A DNA stretch of 50,896 nt from Candidatus Nanopelagicales bacterium (lineage in GTDB: Bacteria; Actinomycetota; Actinomycetes; S36-B12; CAIYMF01), in NCBI GenBank assembly GCA_017882705.1, contig JADGOZ010000123.1, forward strand, positions 1 through 50,896, in the 5' to 3' direction. The notes below the pieces were generated by a model. The model was given only the letters and a program-made list of their open reading frames with translations, searched no databases and was not told where the DNA came from. The position numbers were made by a program, and so were the translations under genes. Positions 24,719-33,430 of the stretch are shown in pieces. The stretch's first letter is position 1. Every line of letters begins with the position of its first letter.

Positions 24719-25626
24719 CAGTGGCTCCACACGATCGTGCCGGCCTGGCGGAAGTAGGCGGCAGCAACGGCAGCCGCCGACGAGACGCCCGAGAGCTGTG
24801 TGTCGTGGACCAGCTGGTCGATGACGCCCGGGTCGTGGCTCCCGCCGGCGAACTCGAGCCGTGACCGCATGAGCCCGACCTCGCGCACGAGCTCGCCGTC
24901 GTCGACGCCACCGAGCATCTGCAGACCGCGCACCGCGGCCTCCGCCCGTTGCGCCGAGTGCAGCATCGAGCGCGGGAACGTGTGGTCGAGCACGAGGAAC
25001 TCGCGGACCATGTCGCCGGTCGGCGCCTCGCCGGTGCGCAGGAAGGCCGACAGGCCGGCCGCCGAGCGCAGCGCCGCGACCGGGCCGGTGTCGGGCCACA
25101 CCAGGTCGTGACGGATGTCGAGCAGGCGCGAGGTCATGTCGATGCGCTCGAGCGCACGACCGAGGGAGAGGAAGAAGTGACCCTCGTCGCGCGGCATCGT
25201 CCACTCGATCGCGCCGTTGACGACCATCAGCCGCTCGAGCACGCGGAACATGGAGGCGCCGGGGCTCGCCGCCGCGGTGAGGCCGCGGGTCAGCGTGAGG
25301 TGGGCGCCGTTGAGCGCCTCGAACACGTCGCCCGACAGTGCGTCGCGCACGCTGCGGGCGTTCTCGCGCGCGGCGGCCACCGAGCCGATGACGGTCGACG
25401 GGTTGGCGATGTCGCCGAGCAGCGATCGCACGAGCTCGGTCGGCGTCGTGACCACGTCGTGGGGGAGCGACAGCGCGTCGAGGACGACGGCCGACGCGAT
25501 GTCGTCGGGAACGGACCGGTCCTCGACCGTGAGGTGGTAGTGCTCCGCGAGCAGGCGCGAGGTGGCCTCAGCGCGCTCGAGGTAGCGGCCGATCCAGTAG
25601 AACGACTCGGCCAGGCGGCTCAGCAC
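24718..25626 (-). CDS. Alpha-E domain protein
   Basis: 302 aa, all helical. Starts at GTG 25626 (VLSRLAESFYWIGRYLERAEATSRLL, the family's canonical N-terminus), overlapping the stop of the ATP-grasp gene by 7 bp. Longer reading of the frame runs into the ATP-grasp gene. Conserved acidic helices (PRDEGHFFLSLGRALERIDMTSRLLDIRHDL) are visible. Always found with circularly permuted ATP-grasp and transglutaminase partners; function unknown, possibly substrate carrier or assembly role. Confidence 0.9.
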   Translation of the reverse strand: MLSRLAESFYWIGRYLERAEATSRLLAEHYHLTVEDRSVPDDIASAVVLDALSLPHDVVTTPTELVRSLLGDIANPSTVIGSVAAARENARSVRDALSGDVFEALNGAHLTLTRGLTAAASPGASMFRVLERLMVVNGAIEWTMPRDEGHFFLSLGRALERIDMTSRLLDIRHDLVWPDTGPVAALRSAAGLSAFLRTGEAPTGDMVREFLVLDHTFPRSMLHSAQRAEAAVRGLQMLGGVDDGELVREVGLMRSRLEFAGGSHDPGVIDQLVHDTQLSGVSSAAAVAAAYFRQAGTIVWSH

Positions 25627-27251
25627 GCCGAGCCACCCACTTCGGTCGGAAGTCCTTGCGGCGCACAGGCGTACGGCAGGATCGTCTGCTGCTGCTGGCC
25701 CTCCTGCTGACGCAGCCGCTCGTCGGCGCTGACCGGTGCGCTCTGCCGTGCGACGGCGCTGCGCCGGACCCGCGTGACCCTCGGCGGCGTCGGCCTTCCC
25801 TCCTCGTCGACGGCACGCTCGCCCTCGTCGAGGACCCAGGTGTCCTTGGAGCCGCCGCCCTGCGAGGAGTTCACGACGAGGCTGCCCTTGGGCAGCGCGA
25901 CCCGCGTGAGGCCGCCGGGCAGCACGAAGATCGCGTCGCCGTCGTTGACGGCGAACGGGCGCAGGTCCACGTGCCGCGGCTCGACCGCGCCCTCCTTGAT
26001 GACGGTGGGGCACGTCGAGAGCGTGACGATCGGCTGCGCGATCCACTGCCGGGGGTCGGCCTCGATCGTGCGTGCGACCTCGGCGAGCTGCTCCTCGGTG
26101 GCCGACGAACCGATCACCAGCCCGTAGCCGCCGGAGCCGTCGACCGGCTTCACGACCATCCGCCCGAGGTTGTCGATGACGTGGTGGCGCTGGTCGTCGT
26201 CGGACAGGTCGTAGGTCTCGACGTTCGGCAGCAGCGCCTCCTCGCCGAGGTAGTAGCGGATCATCGCGGGGACGTAGGGGTAGATGGCCTTGTCGTCGGC
26301 CACGCCGTTGCCGATCGCGTTCGCGATCGCGACGTTCCCGGCGCGCGCCGCGTTGAGCAGCCCCGGCACGCCGAGCAGCGAGTTCGGTACGAAGTGGACC
26401 GGGTCGAGGTACTCGTCGTCGATGCGGCGGTAGACCACGTGGATGGGACGTGCGCCCCGGACGGTGCGCATCCAGAGCCGGTCGTCGCGGCAGAACAGGT
26501 CGCGGCCCTCGACGAGCTCGGCACCCATCCGGCGGGCGAGGAACGCGTGCTCGAAGTGCGCGGAGTTGTGCACGCCGGGGGTGAGCACGGCGATGGTCGG
26601 ATCGGAGATGTCCGACGGCGCGGCCGCGCGCAGCGCGTCGAGCAGCCGCTCCGGGTACTCCGCGACCGGGCGCACCTGCGCTCCGGCGAACACCTCCGGA
26701 AGCACGTGCGCCAGCGTGCGCCGGTTCTCCAGCACGTAGGAGACGCCGCTCGGGCAGCGCAGGTTGTCCTCCAGCACGCGGAAGACGCCGGCCTCGTCGC
26801 GGATGAGGTCGATGCCGGCCACCGCGATGCGCACGCCGTTCGGAGGGACGAGCCCGTACGCCGCGCGGTGGTAGTGGTTCGACGTCGTGACGAGACGACG
26901 CGGCACGACTCCTTCGTTCAGGATCTCGCCGGGGCCGTAGACGTCGGCGAGGAACATCTCGAGCGCCTTGATGCGCTGGACGATCCCCTTCTCGACGCGG
27001 TCCCACTCCTCGGCACCGACCACGCGCGGCACGAGGTCGAGGGGGAGCGGTCGCTCGCGCCCGGACAGGGAGAACGTGATGCCCTGCCGGTCGAGGTAGG
27101 CGTCACGCAGCCGGGCCCGCTCGGAAAGCCCTTCGGCGCCGAGGTGGTTGAGCACGTCGGCGACCGTGCCCATGCCGGCCCTCGGGACCCCCGAGTCGTC
27201 GACCATCTCGTCGTAGGCGCCAAGGCTGCCCGGGGTCGCCTCGGTCCGCAT
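25620..27251 (-). CDS. Circularly permuted ATP-grasp protein (DUF404/407)
   Basis: 543 aa from ATG 27251; an in-frame ATG at 27308 has weaker support. Landmarks of the family: ITFSLSGRERPLPLDLVPRV, FLADVYGPGEIL, GIDLIRDEAGVFRVLEDNLRCPSGVSYVLENR, PIHVVYRRIDDEYLDP, GNGVADDKAIYPYVPAMIRYYLGEE and MVVKPVDGSGGYGLVIG (nucleotide-binding loop). The C-terminal 60 residues are Gln/Arg-rich and probably disordered. It should ligate a carboxylate and an amine with ATP, giving peptide-like products. First gene of the three-gene operon; substrates are not known. Confidence 0.92.
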   Translation of the reverse strand: MRTEATPGSLGAYDEMVDDSGVPRAGMGTVADVLNHLGAEGLSERARLRDAYLDRQGITFSLSGRERPLPLDLVPRVVGAEEWDRVEKGIVQRIKALEMFLADVYGPGEILNEGVVPRRLVTTSNHYHRAAYGLVPPNGVRIAVAGIDLIRDEAGVFRVLEDNLRCPSGVSYVLENRRTLAHVLPEVFAGAQVRPVAEYPERLLDALRAAAPSDISDPTIAVLTPGVHNSAHFEHAFLARRMGAELVEGRDLFCRDDRLWMRTVRGARPIHVVYRRIDDEYLDPVHFVPNSLLGVPGLLNAARAGNVAIANAIGNGVADDKAIYPYVPAMIRYYLGEEALLPNVETYDLSDDDQRHHVIDNLGRMVVKPVDGSGGYGLVIGSSATEEQLAEVARTIEADPRQWIAQPIVTLSTCPTVIKEGAVEPRHVDLRPFAVNDGDAIFVLPGGLTRVALPKGSLVVNSSQGGGSKDTWVLDEGERAVDEEGRPTPPRVTRVRRSAVARQSAPVSADERLRQQEGQQQQTILPYACAPQGLPTEVGGSAC

Positions 27252-27352
27252 GTGCGCAGTCTGGACTCCCCGAGTTTCCGGCGCAGGCTCTCCGCGTTTC
27301 ACCCGCATTTCACGATGCGCGGAGACCCCTCCCGCTGGGTCCGGGAATGCCC

Positions 27353-27358
27353 CACAAT
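27353..27358 (+). promoter_or_regulatory. -10 CACAAT, leaderless promoter
   Basis: CACAAT followed by 6 nt and GTG 27365. The same hexamer with the same spacing precedes the response-regulator gene on the minus strand at 46095. Confidence 0.5.
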
Positions 27359-27364
27359 GAGCGC

Positions 27365-29308
27365 GTGACAGCGCTTACACAGGGCGAGGCCGTCGATGTC
27401 CTCGTGGCGGCCGCGCTCCGCCATGCCGGCTCGGCCACGGCCGACGGCGCCGACGACCTGGTGGCGCGTGCCCGGCGCTGGGGACCGGACCTCGAGGCCG
27501 GCGTCCGCGCCGTGTTCGAGCCCGCGGTGGCCGACGTCCTGGTGGCCCGGCTGGCCGAGATCGTCGTCGGCGGGTGGGTCGACCGGCCGCAAGCCCTGCG
27601 CGACCGCGACCGCGACCGCCTGCTGACACCCGACTGGTTCCAGCGCCCCGACGCCCAGGGCTACGTCGCCTACGCGGACCGGTTCGCGGGCACGCTCGAG
27701 GGCGTCGCGACGCACATCGACTACCTCCGCGAGCTCGGCACGACGTACCTCCACCTGATGCCGCTCCTCAGGCCGCGCGCGGGCGCCAACGACGGCGGCT
27801 ACGCCGTGGCCGACTACCGCGACGTGCGCAGCGACCTCGGCACCATGGCCGACCTCGAGGCGCTGGCGAGTGCGCTGCACGACTCGGGCATCGCGCTGAC
27901 GATCGACCTCGTCCTCAACCACGTCGCGCGCGAGCACCCGTGGGCCCAGGCCGCGCGTCGGGGCGAGGCGCACTACCGCGACTACTTCCTCCTGTTCCCC
28001 GATCGCACGGTGCCCGACGAGTTCGAGCGCACGCTGCCGGAGGTGTTCCCGGACTTCGCGCCCGGCAACTTCACCTGGGACGACGACGTCGACGGCTGGG
28101 TCTGGACGACGTTCAACGACTACCAGTGGGACCTCAACTGGGCGAACCCCGACGTCGTGTGCGAGTTCGCCGACCTGACCCTCTTCCTCGCCAACCGCGG
28201 CGTGGACTGTCTGCGCCTCGACGCGATCGCGTTCCTCTGGAAGCGGATGGGCACCGACTCGCAGAACCAGCCCGAGGTGCACGGGCTCACCCGCGCGCTG
28301 CGCGCAGTCGCCCGGATCGCCGCGCCGTCCTTGGTGTTCAAGGCCGAGGCGATCGTCGGCCCGGCCGACGTCGTGAAGTATCTCGGGGTCGGCGACTACG
28401 CCGGCCACGTGTCCGACCTCGCCTACCACAACAGCCTGATGGTGCAGATCTGGTCGGCGTTGGCGACCCGGGACGCTCGTCTGCTCGTCCGCGCGCTCGA
28501 GAAGTTCCCGCCGAAGCCGACGACGACCGCGTGGGCGACCTACCTGCGCTGCCACGACGACATCGGCTGGGCGATCGACGACACCGACGCGTGGCAGGTC
28601 GGCTGGAACGGTCCGGCCCACCGCGCGTTCCTGTCCGAGTGGTACGTCGGCCGTGCGCCCGGCAGCTTCGCCCGCGGCGAGGAGTTCCAGGTCAACGAGG
28701 CCACCGGAGACAGCCGCATCAGCGGCAGCGCGGCGAGCCTGGTCGGCATCGAGCAGGCGCTCCAGGTGGGCGACGTACCCATGCTGCACCGCGCGGTCGC
28801 GCGGCTGCACTGCGCCTACGCCATGGTCTACGGCTTCGGCGGGATCCCGTTGCTCTACATGGGCGACGAGCTCGCGCTGCTCAACGACGCCACCTACCTC
28901 GACGAGCCCGAGCACGCCGAGGACAACCGCTGGATGCACCGGCCGCGTATGCCCTGGGACGTCGCCGCACGCCGGCACGACAGCTCGACGCTCGAAGGCC
29001 TCGTCTTCGCGATGGTCCGTCACCTCGGCGACGTACGCCGCTCCCTCCCGTCGCTCCACGCGTCGGTCGAGTCGGTCCCGGTGGAGACGACGAACCCTGC
29101 GTTGGTGGCCGTGCTGCGCCGCCATGCCGCGGGCGACCTCGTGCAGCTCTACAACGTCTCGGAGGACTGGCAGCGCTGCGACCCGCGCGTGCTCGGCTCG
29201 TTGCGCGACCGGGAGCTCGTCGAGCACCTCTCGGGCGACGTCCCGCGCACCGAGGACTGGCAGCTCGTGCTTCCGCCGTACGCCGCCGTGTGGCTCGCCG
29301 CGCGCTGA
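27365..29308 (+). CDS. GH13 amylosucrase-like enzyme
   Basis: 647 aa, the size of amylosucrases (GH13_4). Acts on sucrose or alpha-glucans. The (beta/alpha)8 motifs are DLVLNHVA (region I), CLRLDAIAFLWK (II, nucleophile Asp), FKAEAIVG (III, acid Glu) and RCHDDIGW (IV, transition-state Asp). An N-terminal helical domain (about 1-85) with RDRDRDRLLTPDWFQRPDAQGYVAYADRF is characteristic of amylosucrases. GTG 27365 is preferred over ATG 27347 because a -10 box lies only 6 nt before it. It is cytoplasmic (no signal). Divergent from the ATP-grasp operon; linked metabolism is uncertain. Sucrose hydrolase is the main alternative. Confidence 0.9.
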   Translation: MTALTQGEAVDVLVAAALRHAGSATADGADDLVARARRWGPDLEAGVRAVFEPAVADVLVARLAEIVVGGWVDRPQALRDRDRDRLLTPDWFQRPDAQGYVAYADRFAGTLEGVATHIDYLRELGTTYLHLMPLLRPRAGANDGGYAVADYRDVRSDLGTMADLEALASALHDSGIALTIDLVLNHVAREHPWAQAARRGEAHYRDYFLLFPDRTVPDEFERTLPEVFPDFAPGNFTWDDDVDGWVWTTFNDYQWDLNWANPDVVCEFADLTLFLANRGVDCLRLDAIAFLWKRMGTDSQNQPEVHGLTRALRAVARIAAPSLVFKAEAIVGPADVVKYLGVGDYAGHVSDLAYHNSLMVQIWSALATRDARLLVRALEKFPPKPTTTAWATYLRCHDDIGWAIDDTDAWQVGWNGPAHRAFLSEWYVGRAPGSFARGEEFQVNEATGDSRISGSAASLVGIEQALQVGDVPMLHRAVARLHCAYAMVYGFGGIPLLYMGDELALLNDATYLDEPEHAEDNRWMHRPRMPWDVAARRHDSSTLEGLVFAMVRHLGDVRRSLPSLHASVESVPVETTNPALVAVLRRHAAGDLVQLYNVSEDWQRCDPRVLGSLRDRELVEHLSGDVPRTEDWQLVLPPYAAVWLAAR

Positions 29309-29317
29309 GGCGTCGGC

Positions 29318-31143
29318 TCAGGAGTCGGCGGCGTCGCGCACGATCACGAGCGTGGGCGGTGACACCCGCCGCGAGTCCTCGAGCAGCGTCGTGACGTAGG
29401 CCGCGGGTCCCGGTCGCGCGCGCAGGAAGCCCTGGTAGCTGTCGCACCCGAAGTCGCGCACGATGCGACGCTGCTCCTTGGTCTCCACGCCCTCGGCGAC
29501 GCACTCGAGGCCGAGGGCCTCCGCCAGGGCGACGACCCCTCGGACGAGCCGGGCGGTGCGGGGGTCCGACGGGGCGCGCGCGACGAAGTACCGGTCGATC
29601 TTCAACGCGGTCACGGGGAAGCGCTGGAGCGTCGTCAGCGCCGAGTGGCCGGTGCCGAAGTCATCGACGGCGATCCCGACACCGAGCGCCACGAGCTCCT
29701 CGCACGCCCGCGCGGCGCCCTCGGGATCGTCGAGAAGCGCGGCCTCGGTGATGTCGAGGCGCAGCCGCCCCGGCGACGTGCCGTGGCGCTCCAGCGCGTG
29801 CCGCACCTGCGCGACGGCGCCCGGGTCGCCGAGCTGACGGGCCGACAGGTTCACGTGCACGCGGAAGTCGTCGTCGCAGAGGTGCTCCCACTCGGCCGCC
29901 TGACGGCACGCCTCGGCCAGGACCCAGCCGCCGATGTCCACGATGAGGCCGCTGCGCTCGGCGGCGTCGAGGAAGTCGGCGGGACCGACCAGGCCGCGCT
30001 CCGGGTGCTGCCAGCGCACGAGAGCCTCGGCGCCGACGACGCGGCCGTCTCGGCAGTCGAACACGGGCTGGTACACGAGGCGCAGCTCATGGTGCGTCAC
30101 CGCCTGGCGCAGCGCCGCGGAGAGCGCGAGGCGCAGCGCGACGCGGTCGCGCATCTGCGGCTCGAAGACGGCCGTCGTGTTGCGCCCGGCCGCCTTGGCG
30201 ACGTACATCGCGGTGTCGGCGTCGCGCATCAGCTCGTGCGCCAGCTTCGGGTCGACGGTGGCGCCGTAGCCGTTGATGGCGACGCCGACCGAGACCGTGA
30301 GGTAGAGCTCGGAGCCCTCGATGACGATCGGCGTCGTCATCGCGTCCAGGACGCGCTGCGCCACGCGGCGGACGTTGTCGACCGTGTCGACGTCCTCGAC
30401 CACCATCACGAACTCGTCGCCGCCGAACCGCGACACGCTGTCGCTCGTCCGGCACGCCCGCTGCAGCCGACGGGCCACGGCGATGAGGACGAGGTCGCCG
30501 CCCTGGTGGCCGAGCGTCTCGTTGATCGCGCGGAAGCGGTCGAGGTCGATCACCATCACGGCGACGAGCCGGGCGGACCGCTGGCCGCGGCCAGCGCCTG
30601 GAGCAGCCGGTCGTCGAGCAGGACCCGGTTGGGGAGACCGGTGAGCGGGTCGGTGGTCGCGCGGTGGGCGAGCTGGTGCTCGAGCGACTCGCGCCACGTG
30701 ACGTCGACGTGCGTCACGAGCGCCGCGGGCACCCCGCCGGGCAGGTGCGCGATCGAGAGCTCGACGTAGCGCTGCTCCGCGTCGACGGTCGCGCCGTACT
30801 CCATGTCGAAGCGGCCGACACCGCCGCCGAGCACGGCCCGGAGCCCGGCCGCGGCCTCGCGAGCGGCCGCGTGCGAGGCACCCGAGACGTCGAGGGCGGC
30901 GAGGTAGTCGTCGCCCGGCGTGGCGTCGACCCAGGCGCCGTGCGCCTCGGGCTCGGCAGCGCTGCGCTCCTCCCAGGGCAGGTTGGTCACGACGATCCGC
31001 CCGTCGGCTCCGACGACGGCCACCTCGTGCGCGAAGGCGTCGACCACGGCCTGGACGGCAGGGCTCGTCGCGACGTCGTGCGCGGTGAGGTCGCCCTCGG
31101 TGGGGCTCTCGTCGACGGGTGGCTCGGGCGGGAGCGCGGACAC
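29318..31143 (-). pseudogene. PAS-GGDEF-EAL cyclic-di-GMP enzyme with a frameshift
   Basis: Starts at GTG 31143 with SD GAGGAGG. The N-terminal part (about 190 aa) is a PAS-like sensor leading into the GGDEF domain (TTDPLTGLPNRVLLDDRLL), which then hits a stop at 30556. The rest continues in another frame: VMVIDLDRFRAINETLGH, RFGGDEF (A-site intact) and a complete EAL domain (GAEALVRWQHPE, VDDFGTGHSAL, ECVAEGVET). One missing base between about 30570 and 30590 accounts for the break. If repaired, the protein of about 608 aa would make and/or degrade c-di-GMP. Either a mutation or a sequence error; alternatively the two halves could be expressed separately. Confidence 0.82.
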
Positions 31144-31314
31144 GATGAAGCCTCCTCGGCACCGGACCCGGCGACCCGCGGGCATCCGACGGTAGGGCGC
31201 CCACCTGCGCGGATGCGCGCCGAGAAGGCCCGAGCGGGCGAATCCTGCGCTGCTCCGAGCGCGGGCGGGGAGAAAGGTCGCTGTGACGGGTGGTGCTCCT
31301 GTGACTGATGGGGT

Positions 31315-31320
31315 TACCGT
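31315..31320 (+). promoter_or_regulatory. Putative -10 TACCGT before NlpC/P60 gene
   Basis: TACCGT about 42 nt upstream of the GTG at 31362; same hexamer as four other promoters in the window. Confidence 0.45.
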
Positions 31321-31361
31321 CGTCCGAGCCGAACTCCCGATCCTTCCCCGTCGGAGGCGAC

Positions 31362-32666
31362 GTGCTGCACACGCGAGGAGCCCGGCGCCGGTACAGCCGC
31401 GCCCGCGCGACCGCGGCGGTCGTGACGGCGCTCCTCGCCACCACCCTCCTCGGCCCCGCGGCGTCCGCGACGCCGACGAAGCCGAGCACGCCGACCGCCT
31501 CCCAGGTGCGGGACGCCCGTGCGGCGGCCGCTGCGGCGGGCGCCGCCCTCGTGCGCGCGCAGCAGCAGGAGGACGACGCCACGGCACAGCTCGACGCCCT
31601 CGACGCCCAGGTCGAGGCGCTCGTCGAGGCCTGGAACGCCGCCCGTGCCGCGTCCGAGGCCGCGGCCGCCGATCTCGGGCAGGCACGCGGTCGCGCCGAC
31701 GCGGCTGCCATCGCGGCGACCTCGGCGCAGGGCGACGTCGACCGGCTGGCCGCGGCGAGCTACCAGGTCGGCGCCGACCTGAGCGGCGGTCTCGGCGAGT
31801 GGGCCTCCGTCATCGACAGCGCCTTCCGCGACGGCGGCGTGGTCGGTCTCACCGACCGGGTCACGGCCGTGCGCCAGGTCGCCGCCGACCGGCGGCACCA
31901 GATCGAGAGTGCGACCGCGCTGCGCTTCGCCGCGCTCCAGACCCAGCTGCAGGCCGAGTCCGCGGCCACGGCGCTCGCCGCCAGCGAGGCTGCTGCACAG
32001 GACGCGTTCGACGCGGTGCAGGCTGCACAGGCATCGCAGCAGACGCAGGTCGCGCGGCTCACCGCGCAGCGTGATGCGGCCGCGACGGTGCTGAGGTCGG
32101 CCCAGGCGCACGCGACGGTGCTGGTCCGGGCCAGGGCCACCGCCCTCGCGAGGGCTGCTGCCGAGCGCCGTGCCGCGGCGGCGCGCGCTGCCGCCGAGGC
32201 GGCCCGGCAGGCGCACGAGCGGCAGAACCAGGGCGGCCGTCCGCCGGTCGACACCGGTGGCGGAAGGTCCTGGCCGAGCGGCAGCTCGTCGACCAGCGTC
32301 GCCCAGCGGCACGCGGCGGTCGCCTTCGCGGAGGCGCAGCTGGGCAAGCCCTACGTAGCGGGCGGCAGAGGACCCGACGACTACGACTGCAGCGGCCTCA
32401 CGTCGGCGGCGTACATCCACGCCGGCGTCCCGATGATCGCCTACTCGCAGGCCCAGTTCGCGGCGTACCTCAAGGTCCCGGTGACGGAGCTGCAGCCGGG
32501 CGACCTGGTCTTCTACGCGTTCGACACGGGCGACTGGGGAACCATCCACCACGTCGGCATGTACGTCGGTGGCGGTCGCATGGTCGAGGCCCCGCACACC
32601 GGCGACGTCGTGAAGTACCAGACCATCTGGCTGCCCGGTCTCATGGCCTACGGCACCCGCCCGTGA
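31362..32666 (+). CDS. Secreted NlpC/P60 peptidoglycan endopeptidase
   Basis: 434 aa from GTG 31362 (SD GGAGG 31353-31357); upstream in-frame ATG 31308 lies before the promoter. Signal peptide with TALLATTLLGPAASA. Next is a long Ala/Gln-rich coiled coil (about 45-275) as in RipA-type hydrolases, a Gly/Ser linker, and a C-terminal NlpC/P60 domain (about 305-434). Catalytic Cys is in DDYDCSGLTSAAY, His in TIHHVGMYVGGG, and a third polar residue in MVEAPHTGD. Cleaves D-Glu/mDAP bonds in stem peptides, usually in daughter-cell separation. Confidence 0.93.
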   Translation: MLHTRGARRRYSRARATAAVVTALLATTLLGPAASATPTKPSTPTASQVRDARAAAAAAGAALVRAQQQEDDATAQLDALDAQVEALVEAWNAARAASEAAAADLGQARGRADAAAIAATSAQGDVDRLAAASYQVGADLSGGLGEWASVIDSAFRDGGVVGLTDRVTAVRQVAADRRHQIESATALRFAALQTQLQAESAATALAASEAAAQDAFDAVQAAQASQQTQVARLTAQRDAAATVLRSAQAHATVLVRARATALARAAAERRAAAARAAAEAARQAHERQNQGGRPPVDTGGGRSWPSGSSSTSVAQRHAAVAFAEAQLGKPYVAGGRGPDDYDCSGLTSAAYIHAGVPMIAYSQAQFAAYLKVPVTELQPGDLVFYAFDTGDWGTIHHVGMYVGGGRMVEAPHTGDVVKYQTIWLPGLMAYGTRP

Positions 32667-32706
32667 TCAACGGGCCCGACCGGTCACATCGGGATCCTGG
32701 TGCGGA

Positions 32707-33234
32707 TCAGGCGTCGTGGGCGGCGTCCTCGATGGCGGACTCGGCGTGCCGCTCGTGCTCCTCGTGGCGCGCGAACGACGCATCGATCTCGGCCTCGGCC
32801 TCGGTGCGGCTGACCCAGGACGCGCCCTCGACGCTCTTGCCGGGCTCGAGGTCCTTGTAGACCTCGAAGAAGTGCTGGATCTCGAGGCGGTCGAACTCCG
32901 GCACGTGGTGGATGTCGCGGATGTGCTCGACGCGCGGGTCGGCGACCGGGACGCAGAGCACCTTGTCGTCGCCGCCGGCCTCGTCGGTCATGCGGAACAT
33001 CCCGATGGCGCGGCACTTGATGAGGCAGCCCGGGAATGTCGGCTCGGCGAGGATGACGAGGGCGTCGAGCGGGTCTCCGTCCTGGCCGAGGGTGCCGTCG
33101 ATGAAGCCGTAGTCGTGCGGGTAGCGCGTCGAGGTGAAGAGCATGCGGTCCAGCCGGATGCGACCGCTGACGTGGTCGACCTCGTACTTGTTGCGGCTTC
33201 CGGCGGGGATCTCGATCGTGACGTCGAACTCCAC
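32707..33234 (-). CDS. ppa: Inorganic pyrophosphatase (family I)
   Basis: 175 aa from GTG 33234 (SD AGGAG on the minus strand, 6 nt). Hydrolyses PPi to two phosphates with Mg2+. The signature DGDPLD (D52, D54, D57) and the flanking ligands E and K ([18 protein letters not shown]) are present, as is DDKVLCVP. The ORF extends further upstream, but [20 protein letters not shown] is the standard N-terminus. Divergent from dacB, a common actinobacterial arrangement. Confidence 0.96.
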   Translation of the reverse strand: MEFDVTIEIPAGSRNKYEVDHVSGRIRLDRMLFTSTRYPHDYGFIDGTLGQDGDPLDALVILAEPTFPGCLIKCRAIGMFRMTDEAGGDDKVLCVPVADPRVEHIRDIHHVPEFDRLEIQHFFEVYKDLEPGKSVEGASWVSRTEAEAEIDASFARHEEHERHAESAIEDAAHDA

Positions 33235-33340
33235 GGGTGCTCCTGACGAGGTCGTGACGCGGGTCATCGGGCGGATGTCGGGCGACGTCGGGGAGGCCCG
33301 GCACCCCGAGGGGTCGACCGGACCGCGGCGTCCGGTCACC

Positions 33341-33346
33341 TAGTGT
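33341..33346 (+). promoter_or_regulatory. Putative -10 TAGTGT for dacB
   Basis: TAGTGT, 84 nt before the dacB GTG, in the ppa-dacB divergent region (33235-33430). Confidence 0.4.
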
Positions 33347-33430
33347 TCCTCAGACACGGTCGCACGTGGCCGCAACCGGCCGCGCAGGTGATCGGGGTCA
33401 CGCCCCACGACGACGAGGGAGGGAGCCACG

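Noticed and set aside
29318..31711. GGDEF-EAL as one continuous 797-aa protein
   Set aside because: The N-terminal third of that frame is Arg/Pro-rich shadow sequence; the genuine PAS/GGDEF start is in another frame, so a frameshift is the better explanation.
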